Of a stretch of 64,000 bases of DNA, positions 60,567-64,000 are shown piece after piece (position 1 is the stretch's first letter; every line of letters starts with the position of its first letter). Made by a program: the position numbers and the translations under genes. This DNA is from Marsupella aquatica. Its lineage: Eukaryota; Marchantiophyta. A model generated the notes under the pieces. That model had not been told where the DNA came from and did no database searches. It worked only from the letters and a program-made list of their open reading frames with translations. Location: NCBI GenBank assembly GCA_973895155.1, contig OZ316891.1, forward strand, positions 1,612,001 through 1,676,000. Reading direction: 5' to 3'.

Positions 60567-61434
60567 ATCGCTTTGAAGCGAAGGTTGCCAACCTATCGTC
60601 TAGACCATATACCATGGTTTGGCCTCGAAGATGTTTGTCGGAGAACTCCTGCATGACGAATCCAGCAGAGGTGACTTGGCCCCTTGTCTGTCCCAGGAAA
60701 TGTCCGTCTGAATTCCACCAGTAGGCCAATCATGGGTCATGGAGATCACAGACTTGCATCAAAGAGTCCACCAATTTCACATTAGGGCTCTTCAAATGCT
60801 CACCTATGGTCTCCATGTACCATAGTTGACGGGCGGCTCATGTCTCGCAGTATTCCCACCATCCGCATTTTACCTGCAGGCCATTCGTGGTTTATGGAAC
60901 CATAGATGTGTAGCAAAGGACTGCCAACCTATGGTCTCCATGTACCACGGTTGGCCTGGAGGTCATCGCCCGCTGCACATAACGCGAGAATTTGAAGTAG
61001 ATGGCCCACCGTCTCCAGCGAGAGAGAATTCCACCTCCATTTATCTGCAGTCCACTCATGGTGTATGGAGCCATAGGTGTGCAGCGAGGACTGTCAACCT
61101 ATGGTCTCCATGTACCATGGCTGGTCTGAAGATCATCATTTGTTTTGCACTACCTAACGAATCGAGTCGGAATTGCCCAATTTTCGCCAGGAAACCTCCA
61201 GAACAATCATGGTGTATGGAACCATAGATTTGCAGCAAAGCATGCCGACCTATGGTCTCCATGTACCACGGCTGGACTGGAGATCATCATTGGTCTTCCA
61301 CGTACGTAACGAATCGAGTCAAGATTGCCCAAATTCTCACCAGAAACCTGCAGGACAATCATGGTGTATGGAACCATAGATTTGCAGCAAAGCATGCCAA
61401 CCTATGGTCTCCATGTACCACGGCTGACCTGAAG
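60567..61434. repeat. second cluster of fold-back (hairpin) units
   Basis: Four clear units lie at 60874-60961, 61045-61131, 61196-61282 and 61348-61434, with degenerate ones near 60558-60635 and 60724-60830. They share with the first array both the left arm (CATGGTGTATGGAGCCATAG type) and the right arm (CCTATGGTCTCCATGTACCA), and are self-complementary over the same length. Loops differ (CAAAGGA, CAAAGCA, CGAGGA). Linkers here carry CATCATT, TAACGAATCGAGTC and TTGCCCAA and are not those of the first array. Conservation of the hairpin without the linkers suggests that the hairpin is the unit that matters or moves. Confidence 0.8.
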
Positions 61435-61918
61435 GTCATTTCTCCATCATATTTTACAAAGGTAAACCCCAATCTCTCCATCATATTTTACAAAGGTTTA
61501 CAAAGGTTCTTCGGGATCGTTGCGGAACTATGGATTGCACCTGCCTAGAATCTTTCAACGACGCAAAGATGAGCTTTCGACATCCGCTAACGACGTACCG
61601 TAATGTACTTCAACAACTTGCAGACCGAGACCACGACACTGTTACAGCTGCACAGATTAAGTATCGCTGACTCAAGCTGAGAACCTTCATTACAAGACAG
61701 GATACAACGTGAATGTGCATAGGACAATCCAACATCCAAGGCAACATTCGTGCGCATGTGGTGGTATAAAAATTGTGGGAGCCAGTCAGCCAGTCATGTT
61801 CACACCAACAGATCCAAGGCCGTGCCTGACATCGACAAGGTGCTCAGAATGAGACGAAGCGAAGACAGACGCTGAGGCAAAATGAGAATTGATATGTTTG
61901 CAACCAGAGGCTGTGCCT

Positions 61919-61925
61919 CTTTATA
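61919..61925 (-). promoter_or_regulatory. minus-strand TATA box facing the second hairpin cluster
   Basis: TATAAAG on the minus strand, preceded by GCATGCATG, lies about 485 bases from the right edge of the cluster. Transcription would run leftward through the hairpins. The same arrangement is seen at the first array. Inferred from motif and position. Confidence 0.35.
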
Positions 61926-61934
61926 CATGCATGC

Positions 61935-63674
61935 CCATCTCGAAAATGTAGATCGCCACCATTGAACACTCCCGAATTCGAAAACAACGAAGTGAAAGGA
62001 ACCACTGTTTTCTTTAGTGGACACGTCAAACAAAAATCAGCCCTTTCAAAAATTTATCGCTACTTCTGGCTGAGCTTTTTTCAGATCTTTTTAACTGGTT
62101 TCCACCAAGCCAAAGTGTGGAATCGCCCGCCTCAAAATTTCCAGTTAAATTTTAATAATGAGTAGTCCTAGCATTCCTTCTTGACACGAGGTAACATCAG
62201 CCATCCTGGCCAATTCAATAACCCTTAACAATACCATGAAAAGAACAATAAAAGGTCTTAGAGCCACCCCAAAGGGTCACGGGGAGGAATCCTACTACCA
62301 ATTGCCTCAGTAGGGCGTCTCGATCACAACTTTAAAGTTGGGCATGATCACTTGTTGGCCATAAACAAATGGCCATAACTTTTTCACATATCATCTCAAA
62401 GGTTGTTTTTGGTTGTTTTTCACTGGCCTTTAGAGTGACTTAGGTTCATGGCATATGATCATCTTTATGGCAAAAAGTTACAAACTATAAATTTGGTTTT
62501 ACTGATCACACTGTGACAGAAACGCATATTTTCAATGAATGACCATGAATTCTTTGTATGGGGATAGCATAGTATGTCAGTATTTGATTTGATTTATGCT
62601 ATGCTATTTCTCCATTGTTTTTCATTTACTTCTAAAATTAGTTCAAGAACCACTGGCATGGTTAATTTATGTAAGCTTGATGGAGCTATGAAGTAGTGTA
62701 GATTAGAATATATTTGGATATGGAGATAAGAGGACAAAGGTTAAGGAATTAGTCTAAATGAAGTGGGTTTTAAGGTATTTAATACCCTTTCAATTTCATT
62801 GAAGACAAAGAGGAAGTTATTCAAGATAACAGTTCATGATAAACCATTTCCTCGGAACCTCTATGCTGGCCTCTATGTCCACAGTCCATATTACATTCCA
62901 TACATCCATGCAAAATGCTCCACTATCTATAGTAGACCAAGAGTCTCTTACTTTCCCTTGGTATTCCTCTATACAATCATAGGATTCTAAGGGTTTCCTA
63001 CATTCCTTTGTTATTCCTCTGTCCATTGTAGTTTAAGAGACAGTTTCTTATGTTCTCTTGTTACTCCTGTGTCCATAGTAGCAAAAGGTTTCTTACATTA
63101 CCTTGGTAAATGTTATATTAGATGAAGAGTTTATTTATACTCATGATTATTTCAAAAATTCAAAGAATTTACCAGAAAACATTGATATGTCAATCACACC
63201 AATCCAAAGGATATTTTGTTGTACCCCCTTTTTACTCCTTTCTTTGTTACTTTTCCATTTTCCATTATTCTTATTTACAATCATCGCGAATCTATCTTAT
63301 GGATTCCTTTGCCTTGCTAAACCCAAATAGTCACATCTGATTAGTCTTGCATCACTATATGTGCTTGTTTGTGACCAATAAAATTAATGTGATTGCACAT
63401 GTTTGTAGGGATTCTGGAAGGAGTTTTCCATGGGATTCCATAATAAACAATCCCACAAAACATCATCCTTGGCCCGTGGTCTGGAACTTACAAACTTGAC
63501 AGGTGGGAGCATATATCCATCAGTAGTCGATCACCTTCCATGCTTGTCGGGCTTATTATTATAGAAGGGTTAGGAATATATATATATGGTGTTGGCTACT
63601 AAGGGATACACGGTCCGTGCACGAGAGATATATATATAGCACGATACATACAAACAAACACATGGTTATTAATG
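61935..63674. other. no supportable gene
   Basis: AT-rich sequence with only short frames. Near 62937-63090 the phrase TTTCTTA...CTTGTTATTCCTCTGTCCAT recurs loosely three or four times, a weak degenerate repeat. Confidence 0.35.
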
Positions 63675-64000
63675 GGAGGTATATGCTTGATGGACCCCTT
63701 GGCTGAAAAACTTGGCTTGATAGGCCCCCATAGAACTTTTGTTACAAACTAGGCCCCTAATCAGATTTTGCACAATCAGGTCATGTGTTACTGGTGCCTA
63801 AGTGTAACATCCACCACGTGTTCCATGCATAGCCCATTACACTCCATTCCGATATATGGCCACCAACGCAATCTACCACGGCATTACAACTAGGTAACCT
63901 ATCTGTTTATGCATGAACTCATAATGAAATATGGCCACATAATAATTTAGGGCTTAGGGCCTCTGTCACTGTGTGTACAGGGGATTTGATCTATCCGTGT
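63675..64000. mobile_element. left end of a third member of the miniature-element family
   Basis: GGGAGGTATATGCTTGATGG followed by ACCCC, then CTTGGCTTGATAGGCCCCCA, matches the left arms of the elements at 16875 and 19803. I find no matching right arm before the window ends, so the element is truncated or longer than the others. Confidence 0.5.

Overview
The window is nuclear DNA of a land plant. It carries intron-rich genes with GT-AG splice sites, a pentatricopeptide-repeat protein with a complete E1-E2-DYW editing domain, a plant-type N-acetylglucosamine kinase and a plant Yae1-domain protein. These are separated by long AT-rich, repeat-filled spacers, about five confident genes in 64 kb. 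I infer a seed-free lineage (lycophyte, fern or bryophyte) from the style of the DYW protein and an intronless oxidase of bacterial character, but the sequence alone does not settle the clade. No organellar, prokaryotic or intact retroelement genes are visible.

The left third holds most of the genes. A seven-exon N-acetylglucosamine kinase gene (5307 to 1741, minus) and a three-exon Yae1-domain gene (6535-7863, plus) diverge from a shared 1.2 kb promoter region with a palindromic site II element. The Yae1 gene converges on a ten-exon coiled-coil gene (14010 to 10619, minus) whose introns all sit between codons, one with a GC donor. After a stretch of minisatellites and two miniature transposons with perfect 8-bp target-site duplications comes an intronless FAD-dependent amine oxidase (20733-21953, plus). 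It is followed by a PLS-class DYW pentatricopeptide-repeat gene (26449 to 24185, minus). The body of that gene is intact, but its start must lie upstream of an in-frame TAG, probably across an intron.

The right two thirds are accessory. They contain an unrecognised ORF for a membrane-anchored, proline-rich protein with an eight-residue tandem repeat (31975-32778), many tandem duplications and a 1.7 kb element with inverted ends. The most striking feature is two clusters of long fold-back units: eleven units in 45158-46723, and four good units plus degenerate ones in 60567-61434. Each unit is an imperfect inverted repeat of about 88 nt with arms near 41 nt and a loop of 6-8 nt, repeated every 147-155 bp. 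The hairpin core is shared by both clusters although they are 15 kb apart, whereas the linkers are not. Each cluster lies a few hundred bases downstream of a minus-strand TATA box. I read them as candidate polycistronic hairpin-RNA (microRNA-like or siRNA) loci, which is the best candidate here for something undescribed.

The genes do not form a pathway. The kinase recycles amino sugar, the Yae1 protein is expected in cytosolic Fe-S protein maturation, the DYW protein is expected to edit an organellar transcript, and the oxidase should oxidise a secondary amine or N-methyl amino acid.
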